From WLJO01 sp032117595 (GTDB lineage: Bacteria > Actinomycetota > Acidimicrobiia > Acidimicrobiales > Ilumatobacteraceae), in assembly GCA_032117595.1 (NCBI GenBank), contig JAULYZ010000087.1:4197-68196 (forward strand): DNA of 64,000 nucleotides. Reading direction: 5' to 3'. Each line of letters begins with the position of its first letter. Position 1 is the stretch's first letter. Positions 23,823-32,120 of this stretch are shown piece after piece. The position numbers and the translations under genes were made by a program. Under the pieces are notes generated by a model. That model saw only the letters and a list, made by a program, of their open reading frames with translations. It searched no databases and had not been told where the DNA came from.

Positions 23823-25109
23823 ATGGATTCGGGCCGGACCCCCGTGGACGCGGTGAGCAGTCCGCCCCGACGCAGACTCAGGATCGGTGTTGTCTGCGCG
23901 TACAGCGTCGGGGTGCCGGGCGGCGTCCAGGGGCAGGTGATGGGACTCGCCCGTGTGCTTCGTCGAATGGGACACGAGGTGCGAGTGCTGGCTCCGTGCG
24001 ACGGCCCGCCCCCCGCAACCTTCGTCACCCCGCTCGGCAACAGCATCCCGACCGCCGCCAATGGGTCGGTCGCGCCGATCGCCCCTGACTTCTCCTGTGC
24101 GCTGCGCACCATCCGGGCGCTGCGCGACGAGGAGTTCGACGTGCTGCATCTGCACGAACCCCTCGCACCGGGACCCACGATGACCACGTTGTTCCTCGAC
24201 ATCGCCCCGGTGGTGGCCACCTTCCATGCGGCGGGCGACAGCGCGTCGTACCGGATCTTCAACCCGATCGTGCGGTCGCTTGCCTCGCACATCGACGCGC
24301 GAGTCGTGGTCAGCAAGGACGCCCTCGACCTCGCAGAGCGTTATCTGCCGGGCGACTACCAGACACTCTTCAACGGCGTCGAGGTGGAGCGCTACCGATC
24401 TGCGGAGCCGTTCAAGACCGAGCACCCCACCGTGTTCTTCTGCGGCCGTCACGAGGAACGCAAGGGCCTCGCGGTGCTGCTCGATGCACTCGGCACGCTC
24501 CCGCCGGAGGTTCGCTGTTGGGTTGCCTCGGAGGGGCCCGAGACTCCGGCGCTCCGGGCACGGTACGCAGGAGATCCGCGCATCGAGTGGCTCGGGCGCA
24601 TCACCGATGAGGAGAAGATCGCTCGACTGAAGGGAGCGAGCGTGTTCTGTGCTCCGTCGCTCCATGGCGAGTCCTTCGGTGTCGTGCTCATCGAGGCAAT
24701 GGCGGCCGGTACTCCAGTGGTTGCCTCATCGCTGCCCGGCTACCAGAACGTCGCAACACACGATGTCGACGCGCTGCTCGTGCCGCCCGGTGATCCGGCT
24801 GCGCTCGGCTCGGCGCTTCGCACAGCGCTCTTCGAGCGAGCGACGGCGGAGCGCCTTCGTCAGGCCGGTGAGCGTCGTTCCGAGAACTTCTCGATGGAGG
24901 CCCTCGCGGCCGAGTACATCGAGATCTACGACCGAGTACTCACGTCTGACTGGCGCGCGACCCATCGCAGCGGCGATCAATCCGTTCGTCGTCGTGTGCG
25001 ATCCGTCGTGCGTGCAGCCCGTTGGGTGACTCGCTGGCTGTTGGCACGGGTGGAACGCTGGTCGCCGGCCCGCATCTCACGCATCCCGGGAATGAAGGAG
25101 AACTCATGA
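23823..25109 (+). CDS. pimA: Phosphatidylinositol alpha-mannosyltransferase (GT4)
   Basis: Retaining GT-B glycosyltransferase that puts the first mannose from GDP-mannose on phosphatidylinositol at the inner face of the membrane. The 428-residue protein has the PimA-like N terminus VVCAYSVGVPGGVQGQVMGL, LHLHEPLAPGP, a HAAGDS loop and, in the C-terminal nucleotide-sugar domain, FFCGRHEERKG and the EX7E motif region SLHGESFGVVLIEAMAAG. A basic C-terminal tail of about 60 residues could bind anionic lipid. Relation to pgsA and the PatA-like gene upstream is as in mycobacteria, but about 7 kb of other genes intervene. lemA overlaps its stop by ATGA. Confidence 0.85.
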   Translation: MDSGRTPVDAVSSPPRRRLRIGVVCAYSVGVPGGVQGQVMGLARVLRRMGHEVRVLAPCDGPPPATFVTPLGNSIPTAANGSVAPIAPDFSCALRTIRALRDEEFDVLHLHEPLAPGPTMTTLFLDIAPVVATFHAAGDSASYRIFNPIVRSLASHIDARVVVSKDALDLAERYLPGDYQTLFNGVEVERYRSAEPFKTEHPTVFFCGRHEERKGLAVLLDALGTLPPEVRCWVASEGPETPALRARYAGDPRIEWLGRITDEEKIARLKGASVFCAPSLHGESFGVVLIEAMAAGTPVVASSLPGYQNVATHDVDALLVPPGDPAALGSALRTALFERATAERLRQAGERRSENFSMEALAAEYIEIYDRVLTSDWRATHRSGDQSVRRRVRSVVRAARWVTRWLLARVERWSPARISRIPGMKENS

Positions 25110-25660
25110 TTGCGCTCATCATCATCCTTGTCGTGGTCGCCCTGCTCGTCGTCTGGGCGATCGTGGCCTACAACGGGCTCATCCGGCGCCGCAACCGGGT
25201 GGACAACGCGTGGTCCCAGATCGACGTGCAGTTGAAGCGACGTCTCGACCTCATCCCGAACCTCGTGGAGACGGTCAAGGGATACGCAGCCCACGAACGC
25301 GAGACGCTCGAGGCGGTCATCAACGCCCGCAATGTTGCACTTGCGGCGCCCTCGACGCCGGCTGCGCAGCAGGAGGCCGACAACGTGGTGAGCGCAGCGC
25401 TGCGCCAGCTCTTCGCCCTCCGTGAGGCCTATCCCGACCTCAAGGCGAATGCGAACTTCCTGTCGCTGCAGGAGGAGTTGACCGCAACCGAAGGGCGCGT
25501 GGCCTACGCGCGGCAGTTCTACAACGACTCCGTTCTCGACTACAACACTGCGATCGAGACGTTCCCCACCGTGTTCTTTGCACGGTCGCTCAAGTTCACC
25601 AAGCGCGACTACTTCGAGGCCGAGCCAGAGGCGCAGCAGCCTCCGTCGGTGAGTTTCTGA
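25106..25660 (+). CDS. lemA: LemA family protein
   Basis: 184-residue protein with one N-terminal membrane helix (LIIILVVVALLVVWAIVAYN) and a cytosolic or outer four-helix LemA domain. The family hallmark is NRVDNAWSQIDVQLKRRLDLIPNLVETVKGYA in pieces around residues 30-60, then NFLSLQEELTATEGRVAYARQFYND and YNTAIETFP. Function is not settled in the family; LemA genes are often next to HtpX-like proteases. AAGGAG lies 5 bases before the ATG, which overlaps the pimA stop, so expression is coupled to pimA. Confidence 0.9.
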   Translation: MIALIIILVVVALLVVWAIVAYNGLIRRRNRVDNAWSQIDVQLKRRLDLIPNLVETVKGYAAHERETLEAVINARNVALAAPSTPAAQQEADNVVSAALRQLFALREAYPDLKANANFLSLQEELTATEGRVAYARQFYNDSVLDYNTAIETFPTVFFARSLKFTKRDYFEAEPEAQQPPSVSF

Positions 25661-25661
25661 G

Positions 25662-26609
25662 GTGCCCGTGGCAGTACGTGAGACAGCCAAGCAAACGTCG
25701 TTGCCCGGCTCACCGGTCGCCGACGGCCGTCGTCGACTCGCCGTGCTGATCGTCGGGTTCGTGGTGGTCGTCGCGGGTCTCGGCACCCTGATCGGGGCCC
25801 TCGTTGGCCTGCTCGTGGTGGGTCTGGTGGTGGCTGGGCTGGTGGCCGTGCTCCTGGTGGTGGTGTCGTACCTCCGGGGTGATGCGATCGTGCTGCGGGT
25901 GAGTCGCGCAGTACCCGCCGATCCTGATCGTTACCAGCGGTTCCACAACCTCGCCGAGGGTCTCTGCGTCTCGAACGGTCTGCCAAAGCCACGTCTCTAC
26001 GTGATCCACGACCCGGCCCCGAATGCCCTCGTCCTCGGACGGGACGCACGGCATGCCTCGATCGCCGTCACCACCGGTCTGCTCGACATGATGAACCGGG
26101 TCGAACTCGAGGGTGTGATGGCACACGAGCTCGCTCGAATCCGGGGCAACGAGCTCGGCGCCTCGACGCTCGTCGTCACCACCGTAGGGGCGTCTTCGCT
26201 GTTGGCTGAGCTGTGCTTCCGGCTCCGGTCGTGGAACGGTGGGCGTGCGTCGAGGCCGGGCGACGAGCCGGACCGGTCGAATCCGCTCGCCCTCGTCGGG
26301 TATCTCCTCCTCCCGCTGTCCGCGCTCACGTCACCGCTGACGCGACGGATCGTCGGGCCCTCCACCGCAGTGTCCAACGACCTAGCGGCGTGCCAGATCA
26401 CCCGGTACCCACCGGGACTCCTCTCGGCTCTCGAGAAGTTGCGGGCAGAGAACACCGTCACCCACGCCTCGTGCGGTGTCACGGCCCACCTCTGGCTGGC
26501 CGAGCCATTTGCAGGGGCTGGCGACGGCGGATTTCTTTCCGGACTCCGCCGTCCCTTCGGCGCCCATCCTCCGCTCGACGACCGGATTGCTCTCCTGCGC
26601 GAGCTCTGA
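25662..26609 (+). CDS. M48/HtpX-like membrane protein with degenerate zinc site
   Basis: 315-residue protein directly after lemA (1 base gap). Two close membrane segments (about 26-70) are followed by an M48-type domain: PKPRLYVIHDPAPNALVLGRD, ASIAVTTGLLDMM and the helix GVMAHELARIRGNE. The canonical HEXXH would need His at residue 159, but this protein has Arg (HELAR, H155, E156, R159). The region of the third ligand reads STAVSNDLAACQITRYP, where active members have an E..AD pattern, and the Glu appears replaced by Ala. It is therefore probably a non-catalytic relative. The lemA-htpX pairing is a known arrangement. GTG 25668 is an alternative start. Confidence 0.78.
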   Translation: MPVAVRETAKQTSLPGSPVADGRRRLAVLIVGFVVVVAGLGTLIGALVGLLVVGLVVAGLVAVLLVVVSYLRGDAIVLRVSRAVPADPDRYQRFHNLAEGLCVSNGLPKPRLYVIHDPAPNALVLGRDARHASIAVTTGLLDMMNRVELEGVMAHELARIRGNELGASTLVVTTVGASSLLAELCFRLRSWNGGRASRPGDEPDRSNPLALVGYLLLPLSALTSPLTRRIVGPSTAVSNDLAACQITRYPPGLLSALEKLRAENTVTHASCGVTAHLWLAEPFAGAGDGGFLSGLRRPFGAHPPLDDRIALLREL

Positions 26610-26661
26610 GTTCGTCGTCACACCGACGACAAACCCCTCTGGGGTCCCGACGGCGCGCCGC

Positions 26662-26667
26662 TACGCT
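26662..26667 (+). promoter_or_regulatory. Predicted -10 element of pdxS-pdxT-yebC
   Basis: TACGCT, 7 bases before ATG 26675. Confidence 0.5.
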
Positions 26668-26674
26668 TGAGCCC

Positions 26675-27568
26675 ATGAGCGACAATCCCCAGCGCAGCAC
26701 CGGGACATTTGGCGTCAAGCGAGGTCTCGCCGAAATGCTGAAGGGCGGCGTCATCATGGACGTGGTCACGCCCGAGCACGCCAAGATCGCCGAGGACGCC
26801 GGCGCATGCGCGGTGATGGCGCTCGAGCGGGTACCCGCCGACATCCGCAAGGACGGTGGGGTAGCGCGGATGAGCGATCCCGAGATGATCGAGGGCATCC
26901 AGCAGGTGGTCTCGATCCCCGTCATGGCCAAGGCTCGCATCGGTCACTTCGTAGAGGCCCAGATCCTCGAGGCGCTCGGCGTCGACTTCATCGACGAGTC
27001 CGAGGTGCTCACCCCGGCCGACGAGGCTCACCACATCGACAAGTTTGCGTTCACCGTGCCGTTCGTGTGCGGAGCCACCAACCTTGGCGAGGCCCTCCGC
27101 CGGGTCAGCGAGGGCGCCGCGATGATTCGTTCCAAGGGCGAGGCCGGTACCGGCAATGTGGTGGAGGCAGTCCGTCACCTCCGTTCGATCCTCGGCGACA
27201 TCCGCAAGATCACGCAGGCCGACTCGGCGGAATTGTTCGAGTGGGCGAAGCGACTGCAGGCGCCGCTCCCGCTCGTGCAGGAAATCGCTGAGACCGGTCG
27301 GTTCCCGGTGCCCATCTTCTGTGCAGGCGGTCTTGCGACGCCCGCCGATGCAGCGCTCGCGATGCAACTCGGCGCCGAGGCGGTGTTCGTGGGATCCGGA
27401 ATCTTCAAGAGCGGCGATCCGGAACGCCGGGCCAAGGCCATCGTCGAGGCCACCACGCACTTCCGCGACCCGCACATTCTTGCCAAGGTCTCTCGTGGGC
27501 TCGGCGCCCCGATGACCGGCATCGGGATGGACGAGGTTGCCGTCAAGTACGCCGAGCGGGGCTGGTAG
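26675..27568 (+). CDS. pdxS: Pyridoxal 5'-phosphate synthase subunit PdxS
   Basis: Synthase subunit of the ribose-5-phosphate-dependent PLP pathway; it condenses R5P, G3P and ammonia from PdxT. The 297-residue TIM barrel shows KRGLAEMLKGGVIMDVV, ACAVMALERVPADIRKDGGVARMSDP, MAKARIGHFVEAQILEALG, DESEVLTPAD, and the phosphate loop GGLATPADAALAMQLGAEAVFVGSGIFKS in overlapping pieces. The catalytic lysines are in the KAKAR-like and VMDV segments. The frame extends upstream into the previous gene, but the ATG at 26675 matches the family start. The pdxT gene follows 31 bases later. Confidence 0.95.
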   Translation: MSDNPQRSTGTFGVKRGLAEMLKGGVIMDVVTPEHAKIAEDAGACAVMALERVPADIRKDGGVARMSDPEMIEGIQQVVSIPVMAKARIGHFVEAQILEALGVDFIDESEVLTPADEAHHIDKFAFTVPFVCGATNLGEALRRVSEGAAMIRSKGEAGTGNVVEAVRHLRSILGDIRKITQADSAELFEWAKRLQAPLPLVQEIAETGRFPVPIFCAGGLATPADAALAMQLGAEAVFVGSGIFKSGDPERRAKAIVEATTHFRDPHILAKVSRGLGAPMTGIGMDEVAVKYAERGW

Positions 27569-27599
27569 GCCAAGTCCATGTCTGCAGGAAGGCCCCCAG

Positions 27600-28181
27600 G
27601 TGGGCGCTCGGGTTGGGGTTCTGGCGCTGCAGGGCGCGTTCGGCGCGCATGCCAAGGTCCTACGGGCACTCGGCGCTGACGTCGTCGAGGTGCGGGTGCC
27701 GGCCGATCTCGCCGGCATCGATGGCATCGTGCTTCCCGGTGGGGAGTCCACCACGATGTCGCGGCTGCTCGTGACCTCTGGGCTCTTCGATGCCCTGGCG
27801 CTGCGACTCGACGACGGGCTCGCTGCGTTCGGGACCTGCGCCGGCATGATCCTGCTCGCACGCAATGTGCTCGACGGCCGACCCGACCAGCGAAGTTTTG
27901 GGGCCGTTGATATCACCGTGCGGCGTAACGCCTACGGCCGACAGGTCGACAGTTTCGAGACCGAGCTGTCCGTCCGTGGTCTCGATGAACCGTTCCACGC
28001 GGTCTTCATCCGTGCTCCCATCATCACCGCCGTGGGCGACGGCGTGGAGGTGCTTGCGGAGCACGAGTCCCACGTCGTGGTAGCGCGCGCGGGGAGCGTC
28101 GTCGTGGCGTCGTTCCACCCCGAGCTCACCGGCGACGGTCGGCTCCACGCCTTGTTCCTCTCGACACTCCAGGGGGTTTGA
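27600..28181 (+). CDS. pdxT: Pyridoxal 5'-phosphate synthase glutaminase subunit PdxT
   Basis: Class I glutaminase of 193 residues feeding ammonia to PdxS. It shows VGVLALQGAFGAHAKVL, LPGGESTTMSRLL, the nucleophile Cys in FGTCAGMILLA, and the His-Glu pair in ASFHPELTGDGRLH. The GTG at 27600 is chosen because AGGAAGG lies 7 bases before it and the protein then starts with the family N terminus; the longer in-frame version overlaps pdxS with unrelated sequence. All catalytic residues are present. yebC starts 1 base after the stop. Confidence 0.93.
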   Translation: MGARVGVLALQGAFGAHAKVLRALGADVVEVRVPADLAGIDGIVLPGGESTTMSRLLVTSGLFDALALRLDDGLAAFGTCAGMILLARNVLDGRPDQRSFGAVDITVRRNAYGRQVDSFETELSVRGLDEPFHAVFIRAPIITAVGDGVEVLAEHESHVVVARAGSVVVASFHPELTGDGRLHALFLSTLQGV

Positions 28182-28182
28182 G

Positions 28183-28932
<750 letters not shown>

Positions 28933-28951
28933 TTGATGCAGCCCCTGCGGG

Positions 28952-28957
28952 TAGTCT
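28952..28957 (+). promoter_or_regulatory. Predicted -10 element of the peroxiredoxin gene (leadered)
   Basis: TAGTCT, about 48 bases before the ATG at 29006. A short 5' UTR with AAGGGG as ribosome binding site would result, unlike the leaderless starts elsewhere. Confidence 0.35.
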
Positions 28958-29005
28958 CCGGGTCGCTCGGTCTGTCGCCAGTCCACGTCGAGAAGGGGTG
29001 ATCTG

Positions 29006-29464
29006 ATGTCTGTTGGTGTCGGTGATGCAGCACCTGACTTTGCGCTGAACGGTACGGGTGGGCGCTCGTACACGCTCTCGGAGTTCCGCGGCAAGCCCGT
29101 GGTTCTCGTGTTCTATCCCGGCGATGACACGCCGGTGTGTACCAAGCAGCTCAACTCCTACAACCACGACCTCTCGGAGTTCGCGGGCCTCGACGCCGTG
29201 CTCCTCGCCATCAGCCCACAGGACGTGGCCAGCCACGAGCGATTCCGGGAGAAGCACGGATTCGAGTTCCCGCTGCTGGCCGATGAGGACAAGGCCGTCG
29301 GGTCTGCCTACGGCACGCTCGGGCCGATCGGGTTCTACCGGCGAAGTGTTTTTGTCGTCGATGGTGCCGGGGTGATCCGCTACGCCCACCGGGCTATTGC
29401 CGGGCTCACCTACCGTCCGGTGTCCGAACTCGTCGAGGCGATCCGCGTCGCTCAATCGGGCTGA
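29006..29464 (+). CDS. Peroxiredoxin (AhpE/BCP-like, apparently single-cysteine)
   Basis: 152-residue thioredoxin-fold peroxidase that reduces peroxides. The peroxidatic Cys sits in FYPGDDTPVCTKQL, the PxxxTxxC motif. BCP proteins often have a resolving Cys 5 residues later (TCE type); here the sequence is TKQLNSYN, with no further cysteine in the protein, so it should work as a 1-Cys enzyme needing an external thiol. Mycothiol would be a fitting reductant given mshC in this window (inference). AAGGGG precedes the ATG. Confidence 0.88.
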   Translation: MSVGVGDAAPDFALNGTGGRSYTLSEFRGKPVVLVFYPGDDTPVCTKQLNSYNHDLSEFAGLDAVLLAISPQDVASHERFREKHGFEFPLLADEDKAVGSAYGTLGPIGFYRRSVFVVDGAGVIRYAHRAIAGLTYRPVSELVEAIRVAQSG

Positions 29465-29476
29465 CCGGGGATTCCC

Positions 29477-29884
29477 ATGAACGACCTGGAGGAAGGCGTC
29501 GAGTTCCGTCTCGACTTCGACAAGCTCGGCAAGATCGGGCGTGCCGGGCAGGCGGTGGTTCCCGTGGTGCTGCAGGACGCCGAGTCCGGTGAGGTCCTGT
29601 TCATCGGGTACGCAAACGACGAGGCCCTGAGGGCAACGCTCGAGCGGCGCAGCGCCGTGCTGTGGTCCACGTCGCGCAACGAGCTCTGGCACAAGGGTGC
29701 TACCTCGGGGGATGTGCTCGAACTCGTCGAGGTTCGGGTGAACTGCGAGCAGAACTCGCTGCTCTACAGGGTTCGTCGGGCTACGGGCGGTGCGTGCCAC
29801 ACCAAGGACGATTCGGGTGCTGCGCGGCCCGGCTGCTACTACCGCGTGGTGGAGAGCACCGACCGACTCCGGTTCGCCGACTGA
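29477..29884 (+). CDS. hisI: Phosphoribosyl-AMP cyclohydrolase (variant metal site)
   Basis: 135-residue HisI-type protein, third step of histidine synthesis, opening the adenine ring of PR-AMP. It has LFIGYANDEALRATLE, SAVLWSTSRNELWHKGATSG and the zinc cysteines Cys90, Cys107 (GGACHTK) and Cys120 (GCYYR). The usual magnesium site DCDXD reads Asn89-Cys90-Glu91-Gln92-Asn93, so all three Asp positions are changed to Asn or Glu. I recall NCEQNS-type variants in other phyla annotated as HisI, so it may be a functional subfamily. No other his biosynthesis gene is nearby. It starts 12 bases after the peroxiredoxin. Confidence 0.82.
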   Translation: MNDLEEGVEFRLDFDKLGKIGRAGQAVVPVVLQDAESGEVLFIGYANDEALRATLERRSAVLWSTSRNELWHKGATSGDVLELVEVRVNCEQNSLLYRVRRATGGACHTKDDSGAARPGCYYRVVESTDRLRFAD

Positions 29885-29954
29885 CTGCCCGCCCACCGGT
29901 CTTCCCGCAATCACCTGGTGCCGTCTGATCCACCACGCCACCGGCCCGCGCCGG

Positions 29955-29960
29955 TAAGAT
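29955..29960 (+). promoter_or_regulatory. Predicted -10 element of ruvC-ruvA-ruvB
   Basis: TAAGAT, 7 bases before GTG 29968. Confidence 0.55.
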
Positions 29961-29967
29961 CGAACTT

Positions 29968-30471
29968 GTGTTCGTCCTCGGGATCGACCCCGGCCTCACG
30001 AGGTGCGGGTATGCGTGCCTCGAACCCCTTGGTTCCGGGTCCGCCCGCGCCGTGGCGCTCGGGGTGATTCGGACCCCACCCGCCGACGACCTCCCGGAGC
30101 GGCTTTTTGTGCTGCGTAACGAACTCCGGGCGCTGATCGCCGAGTACCGACCGGCCGCCGTGGCGGTGGAACGGGTGTTTTTCCAGCAGAACGTCCGCAC
30201 CGCCATGAGCGTCGGACAGGCGAGTGGGCTTGCCCTCGTGGAGGCCGTTGCTGCGGGCTGCGACGTTGCGCAGTACTCGCCCAATCAGGTGAAGGACGCA
30301 ATTGCCGGGTGGGGTGCTGCGCCCAAGGAACAGATCCAGCGCATGGTGCAGATGCGTCTCGGCCTGAGTGCGCCGCCCAAGCCGGCCGATGCCGCGGATG
30401 CTGCTGCCCTCGCCCTGTGCCACCTCGCCATGGCACCGCTCACGAGGCGGATCGCGGGGGCGAGGCCGTGA
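29968..30471 (+). CDS. ruvC: Holliday junction endodeoxyribonuclease RuvC
   Basis: 167-residue resolvase that nicks Holliday junctions in the RuvABC complex. Acidic catalytic residues are visible in VLGIDPGLTRCGYA (Asp7), AVAVERVFF (Glu) and the C-terminal ADAADAAALALCH (Asp pair). The GTG at 29968 is 7 bases after TAAGAT and gives the standard N terminus. ruvA overlaps its stop by GTGA. Confidence 0.95.
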   Translation: MFVLGIDPGLTRCGYACLEPLGSGSARAVALGVIRTPPADDLPERLFVLRNELRALIAEYRPAAVAVERVFFQQNVRTAMSVGQASGLALVEAVAAGCDVAQYSPNQVKDAIAGWGAAPKEQIQRMVQMRLGLSAPPKPADAADAAALALCHLAMAPLTRRIAGARP

Positions 30472-31067
30472 TCGGCTCCCTGCGCGGGACCGTCCTCGAG
30501 CGCACGGGCGACGGTGAGGTACTCCTCGAGGTGAGCGGGGTGGGGTACCGGATCATCGTCTGTCCCCGGACTCTCGCCGAGCTCGAACCCACGTCCCACG
30601 CCTTTCTCTACGTCCACCACCATGTTCGTGAGGATGCGCAGTTGCTGTACGGGTTCGCCTCCCGTGATGAACGCGCCACGTTCGAGATGCTCCTGCGGGC
30701 GAATGGCGTGGGCCCGGCCCTCGCCATGGCGATCCTGTCCACCCACTCGCCATCGGTATTGCGCGACATCGTGGCGGCTGCCGATCTTGCATCGCTGTGC
30801 CTCGTGTCCGGGGTCGGGAAGAAGACCGCCGAACGACTGATCATCGAACTGCGCAACCGCCTGTCCGTGCCCGATGGGGTGGGTGCATCGGTGGTGGGCG
30901 AGATCTCCCCGGCTGCGAGCGCGGCGGTCGATGTGCGTGAGGCACTGGCGCAACTCGGGTACTCCACCGAGGAGATCCGTGAGGTGATGCGCGATCTTGC
31001 TCCGGCCGGCGACGCATCGTCGATGCTGCGCGACGCGCTGAAACTGTTGGGGGCCCGACGTGCGTGA
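30468..31067 (+). CDS. ruvA: Holliday junction branch migration protein RuvA
   Basis: 199-residue junction-binding subunit. It starts MIGSLRGTVLER with an OB-fold domain, HHHVREDAQLLYGFAS, then helix-hairpin-helix segments (LLRANGVGPALAMAIL and LVSGVGKKTAERLIIELR) and a C-terminal three-helix domain ending REALAQLGYSTEEIREVM that contacts RuvB. The GTG start overlaps ruvC (GTGA), and the ruvB start lies 8 bases inside its 3' end. Confidence 0.95.
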   Translation: MIGSLRGTVLERTGDGEVLLEVSGVGYRIIVCPRTLAELEPTSHAFLYVHHHVREDAQLLYGFASRDERATFEMLLRANGVGPALAMAILSTHSPSVLRDIVAAADLASLCLVSGVGKKTAERLIIELRNRLSVPDGVGASVVGEISPAASAAVDVREALAQLGYSTEEIREVMRDLAPAGDASSMLRDALKLLGARRA

Positions 31068-32091
31068 TGAGTTACTCCAGCCCGACCCCGGCGACGACGA
31101 GGTCGCCGTCGAGGAGGGGCTGCGTCCGCGGGTGCTGGCCGACTTTGTCGGCCAGCGGGTGCTCAAGGAGCACCTCTCCATCGTGCTCGAGGCAGCTCGA
31201 CGCCGCGGGCAGCCCGCCGATCACCTGCTCTTTGCCGGCCCGCCCGGGCTCGGCAAGACCAGCCTCGCCGCCATCGTCGCAGCCGAGATGGATGTTCAGT
31301 TGCACGTGACGTCGGGCCCTGCGCTCGAACGTGCCGGTGACCTCGCTGCGATCCTCACGAAACTCAACGAGGGCGACGTGCTGTTCATCGACGAGATCCA
31401 TCGTCTCTCGAGGACCGTGGAGGAGATCCTGTATCCCGCGATGGAGGATTTCCAGCTCGACATCGTGGTCGGGAAGGGCCCTGCCGCATCCTCGATCCGC
31501 CTCACGCTGCCACGCTTCACGCTCGTCGGAGCCACCACCCGGACCGGCATGATCACCGGCCCATTGCGCGACCGCTTCGGCCTGGTTGCCCGTCTCGACT
31601 ACTACGACGCCGACGAACTCGAGTCAATCGTCACCCGCGCCGCACGGATCCTCGGTGTGCAGATCGACCAGCGCGGCTCGTCCGAGATTGCGTCACGCAG
31701 TCGGGGCACTCCCCGGATAGCGAACCGTCTCCTGCGTCGTGTGCGGGACTTCGCCGAGGTGCGGGCAGACGGCGCGATCACCCAATCCGTTGCCCACGAC
31801 TCCCTGATGCTGTTCGGCGTCGACGAGCGAGGTCTCGACAAGGTCGACCGGGCCATTCTCCGCTCGCTCTGCGAACAATTCGCCGGCGGACCGGTGGGAC
31901 TCTCGACCCTCGCCATCAGCGTGGGGGAGCAGCCCGAGACGCTCGAGGACGTGTACGAACCGTTCCTCATCCAGCAGGGCTTGTTGGCGCGCACACCCAG
32001 AGGACGGATCGCGATGCCTGCGGCATGGGCGCACCTAGGCCTGGCTGCGCCCTCGGTCGATCGGGGATCGGCACCGAACCTCTTCGAATGA
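31060..32091 (+). CDS. ruvB: Holliday junction branch migration ATPase RuvB
   Basis: 343-residue AAA+ motor. It has FVGQRVLKEHLSIVLEAA, Walker A AGPPGLGKTSLA, Walker B VLFIDEIHRLSRTVEE, a sensor region TLVGATTRTGMITGPLRDRFG, sensor 2 GTPRIANRLLRRVRDFA and a C-terminal winged helix. All motor motifs are intact. The GTG start lies within ruvA, an 8-base overlap, so translation is coupled. Confidence 0.96.
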   Translation: MRDELLQPDPGDDEVAVEEGLRPRVLADFVGQRVLKEHLSIVLEAARRRGQPADHLLFAGPPGLGKTSLAAIVAAEMDVQLHVTSGPALERAGDLAAILTKLNEGDVLFIDEIHRLSRTVEEILYPAMEDFQLDIVVGKGPAASSIRLTLPRFTLVGATTRTGMITGPLRDRFGLVARLDYYDADELESIVTRAARILGVQIDQRGSSEIASRSRGTPRIANRLLRRVRDFAEVRADGAITQSVAHDSLMLFGVDERGLDKVDRAILRSLCEQFAGGPVGLSTLAISVGEQPETLEDVYEPFLIQQGLLARTPRGRIAMPAAWAHLGLAAPSVDRGSAPNLFE

Positions 32092-32105
32092 GGAGGTCGA
32101 GTCCG

Positions 32106-32111
32106 TACCCT
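32106..32111 (+). promoter_or_regulatory. Predicted -10 element of queA-tgt
   Basis: TACCCT, 9 bases before GTG 32121. Confidence 0.4.
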
Positions 32112-32120
32112 TGAGTTGTT

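Noticed and set aside
26213..26674. N-terminal extension of pdxS
   Set aside because: The frame is open upstream but overlaps the M48-like gene and is Arg/Pro-rich. The ATG at 26675 matches the family start and has a -10 element 7 bases before it.
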